A stretch of 6,086 nucleotides of DNA from TMED14 sp964475135. Lineage in GTDB: Bacteria; Bacteroidota; Bacteroidia; Flavobacteriales; Schleiferiaceae. Below, in pieces: positions 5,149 to 6,086 of the stretch. The notes beneath the pieces are model-generated. The model had not been told where the DNA came from and did no database searches. It was given only the letters and a program-made list of their open reading frames with translations. The DNA lies in assembly GCA_964475135.1 (NCBI GenBank), contig CAYYWL010000055.1, positions 1 to 6,086 on the forward strand, given 5' to 3'. Position 1 is the first letter of the stretch. The number at the start of each line of letters is the position of its first letter. A program made the position numbers and the translations under genes.

Positions 5149-6024
5149 TTAGGATAGTGACTCGATTATGTAGTCTTCTAGCTTTAGCTTAGGGGTCCAG
5201 CCTAGAATGTCTCTTGCCTTAGAGTTGTCAGCTAAAGTCTCTCTTGCCTCGCCCTTGCGAGCTGGGATATGTTGATACTTACTTGATATCATCTGAGCTA
5301 CTTCATTTACTGAGTAGTTGTGTCCTGCACCAATGTTAAAAATCTCGCCTTTGAGTTCACCTTGGTAGTTCATGGCTGCAATGTTTGCCTCGACGATGTC
5401 GTAAACGTGAGTGAAGTCTCGACGCTGCTCTCCATCGCCAACAATTGTTAGAAACTCGTCTGCTGCTCTTTGCTGGAGAAACTTCTTAACAACGGTTGTG
5501 TATTGACCGAAGTCAGACTCCCTGGGGCCATAAACATTGAAGTAGCGAAGACTGGCTGTCTCTAGTCCATAAAGTTCTGAGTAAACTTTACAAAGCTGCT
5601 CGCCCGCGAGCTTTGAGACTGCATATGGGCTAAGAGGTTGTGGAGGCATATCCTCGGTGTGCGGAGGCAGGTGTGAGCCATAGACAGAGGAAGTCATTGA
5701 ATATATAACACGCTTAACGCCAGCTTCCTTCGATAGCTGTAGAACTTTGGCGGTAGCGTTTACATTGTTGGTGATACTGTCTTGTGGGTTATGGATTGAG
5801 GGCTGAACCCTTGCTTGCCCTGCAACATGAAAGACATAGTCAATGCCTTCGTAGGCGTCCAGCATATGACTTCTGTCATTTATGTTTACTCGTCTGCCTG
5901 ACGCTTTTGGGTTGATGCATGGTTCTTTGTCGACACTGACAACACTGTGCCCTAACTCGATTAATCTATCAACAAGGTGCGAGCCAATAAAGCCTGAACC
6001 GCCAGTAACTAAAACTTTAGACAT
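5149..6024 (-). CDS. NAD-dependent epimerase/dehydratase, UDP-sugar 4-epimerase-like
   Basis: A 291-residue extended short-chain dehydrogenase/reductase that should act on a nucleotide sugar in the cytoplasm. The NAD-binding Rossmann motif GGSGFIG is at 8-14, with D32 at the end of the second strand favouring NAD. S/T112-113 (SMTSSVYG) with Y134 and K138 (YAVSK) form an intact catalytic set. RYFNVYGPR (160-168), GDGEQRRDFTHVYD (196-209) and FNIGAG (229-234) are typical of GalE/WbpP-like epimerases that act on UDP-glucose or UDP-GlcNAc. It is slightly shorter than the usual 310-340 residues but has both ends. Nucleotide-sugar dehydratases and other epimerases share these motifs, so the substrate is open. 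In a phage it probably alters sugars for surface polysaccharide or virion/DNA glycosylation (inference). No Shine-Dalgarno is seen, and TAAACT lies 7 nt before the ATG. Confidence 0.88.
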   Translation of the reverse strand: MSKVLVTGGSGFIGSHLVDRLIELGHSVVSVDKEPCINPKASGRRVNINDRSHMLDAYEGIDYVFHVAGQARVQPSIHNPQDSITNNVNATAKVLQLSKEAGVKRVIYSMTSSVYGSHLPPHTEDMPPQPLSPYAVSKLAGEQLCKVYSELYGLETASLRYFNVYGPRESDFGQYTTVVKKFLQQRAADEFLTIVGDGEQRRDFTHVYDIVEANIAAMNYQGELKGEIFNIGAGHNYSVNEVAQMISSKYQHIPARKGEARETLADNSKARDILGWTPKLKLEDYIIESLS

Positions 6025-6031
6025 AGGTAGA

Positions 6032-6037
6032 AGTTTA
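6032..6037 (-). promoter_or_regulatory. -10 box of the epimerase gene, leaderless arrangement
   Basis: Minus-strand TAAACT fits TANNNT and ends 7 nt before the epimerase ATG, inside a 17-nt gap after a probable upstream stop. The region between box and ATG (TCTACCT) closely resembles the corresponding TACCTCT before the 85-residue gene. No Shine-Dalgarno and no convincing -35 are seen. Confidence 0.5.
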
Positions 6038-6041
6038 GCAG

Positions 6042-6086
6042 TTACTCATACTTAGGTTTATGGAGGTTAGAGATTAAGCCCCAGAC
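6042..6086 (-). CDS. C-terminal end of an unidentified upstream gene (partial)
   Basis: Reading the minus strand from the window edge, one frame stays open for 14 codons (VWGLISNLHKPKYE) and ends with TAA at 6042-6044. The other two frames stop within a few codons. The stop would lie 17 nt from the epimerase ATG, matching the 19- and 21-nt gaps of the neighbouring genes, which is the main reason to accept it. The fragment is too short to identify. Confidence 0.4.
   Translation of the reverse strand, partial: VWGLISNLHKPKYE

Overview
The window looks like part of a double-stranded DNA phage (or prophage) genome, most likely infecting an actinobacterium. The evidence is a collagen-like receptor-binding fibre, a modular M23 endolysin, very tight gene packing, several small unknown genes, and no chromosomal housekeeping genes. 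The actinobacterial host is inferred from -10 elements of TANNNT type placed for leaderless transcripts, from the fibre C-terminal domain type, and from the style of the secreted FN3 protein. The base composition is moderate rather than GC-rich, which would fit a freshwater actinobacterial host, but this cannot be settled from the sequence alone.

Left part (1-1486, + strand): a compact run of small genes. In order they are the 3' end of a DUF1232/YkvA-like membrane protein, a DUF1599-type (nucleotide-modification-associated domain 1) protein, an overlapping 59-residue ORF, a probable promoter, and three short unknown proteins. Stops and starts touch or overlap.

Centre (1490-2712, + strand): a self-contained transcription unit. 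It has its own promoter, an inverted repeat that covers the -10 and the Shine-Dalgarno, one gene for a secreted 373-residue fibronectin-type-III protein, and a strong hairpin terminator that can work in both directions. This is the layout of a phage 'moron' gene.

Right part (2730-6086, - strand, read right to left): the tail end of an unknown gene, an NAD-dependent sugar-nucleotide epimerase, an 85-residue basic protein, an M23 peptidase endolysin with a three-repeat C-terminal wall-binding region, and the collagen-like fibre. The theme is the host surface: altering sugars, cutting peptidoglycan and binding a receptor. Three of these genes lie 17-21 nt after the preceding stop, lack a Shine-Dalgarno, and have a TANNNT box 6-7 nt before the ATG. 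A 16-nt element (consensus TAATTTTACCGCRAGT on +) recurs ahead of two adjacent genes and looks like a shared promoter.

The two gene blocks converge on the terminator at about 2700. No tRNA, rRNA, CRISPR array, insertion sequence or attachment site was recognised.
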